A stretch of DNA of 13,397 nt from JBBDNT01 sp040877445 (GTDB taxonomy: Bacteria > Planctomycetota > Planctomycetia > Planctomycetales > Planctomycetaceae): NCBI GenBank assembly GCA_040877445.1, contig JBBDNT010000263.1, forward strand, positions 1 through 13,397, given 5' to 3'. The notes beneath the pieces are model-generated. The model was not told where the DNA came from. It worked only from the letters and a program-made list of their open reading frames with translations, and made no database searches. Position 1 is the first letter of the stretch; each line of letters starts with the position of its first letter. Shown here one piece after another: positions 13,331 through 13,397 of this stretch. Position numbers and translations under genes: made by a program.

Positions 13331-13397
13331 CGGTGTGTCGTGCTCCACAGGATGCCGCGGCGCGGCGATGCGGTTTCGCCTCGCCGGCGCGCGCGGC

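Overview
The window looks like a piece of a planctomycete chromosome (phylum Planctomycetota). This is an inference from several signs together: high G+C; a DUF1573 protein with a signal anchor; a secreted PEP-CTERM protein; long gene-poor gaps filled with many different short palindromic repeats; and weak or absent Shine-Dalgarno sequences on most genes. No rRNA, tRNA, CRISPR array or transposase gene was found.

Layout. 1-133: a short element with inverted ends. 192-1283 (-): a secreted alpha/beta hydrolase. 1586-2977 (-): the ribosome-assembly GTPase Der. After a divergent promoter gap, 3265-4380 (+): a DUF1573 protein. 4458-5444 (+) and 5432-6061 (-): a beta-class amino DNA methyltransferase and a likely PD-(D/E)XK restriction endonuclease, arranged tail to tail with a 13-base overlap; this is probably an acquired restriction-modification island. 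6198-7244 (+), 7342-8784 (+) and 8907-9371 (+): uroporphyrinogen decarboxylase, protoporphyrinogen oxidase and a RidA-family deaminase, a heme-centred gene string whose junctions carry heptanucleotide tandem repeats. 9372-10021: no gene, several inverted repeats and a terminator. 10022-10822 (-): a PEP-CTERM exported protein. 10823-11932: no gene; its second half is a dense collection of at least eight palindromic repeat types. 11933-13330 (-): an NtrC-type sigma-54 response regulator whose sensor kinase is not in the window.

How the genes work together. hemE and hemG carry out two steps of protoporphyrin synthesis and lie in one direction with the RidA gene, so co-transcription is plausible. 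The methyltransferase and nuclease would form a self-contained defence unit between the DUF1573 gene and hemE. The remaining genes look like unrelated neighbours.

The least ordinary parts are the restriction-modification pair, a 17-base motif (GCGCGAAACCGCAAGCG) that sits upstream of three successive non-island genes and is followed in each case by a short repeat tract before the start codon, and the many palindromic repeat families, some present twice in this 13.4 kb.
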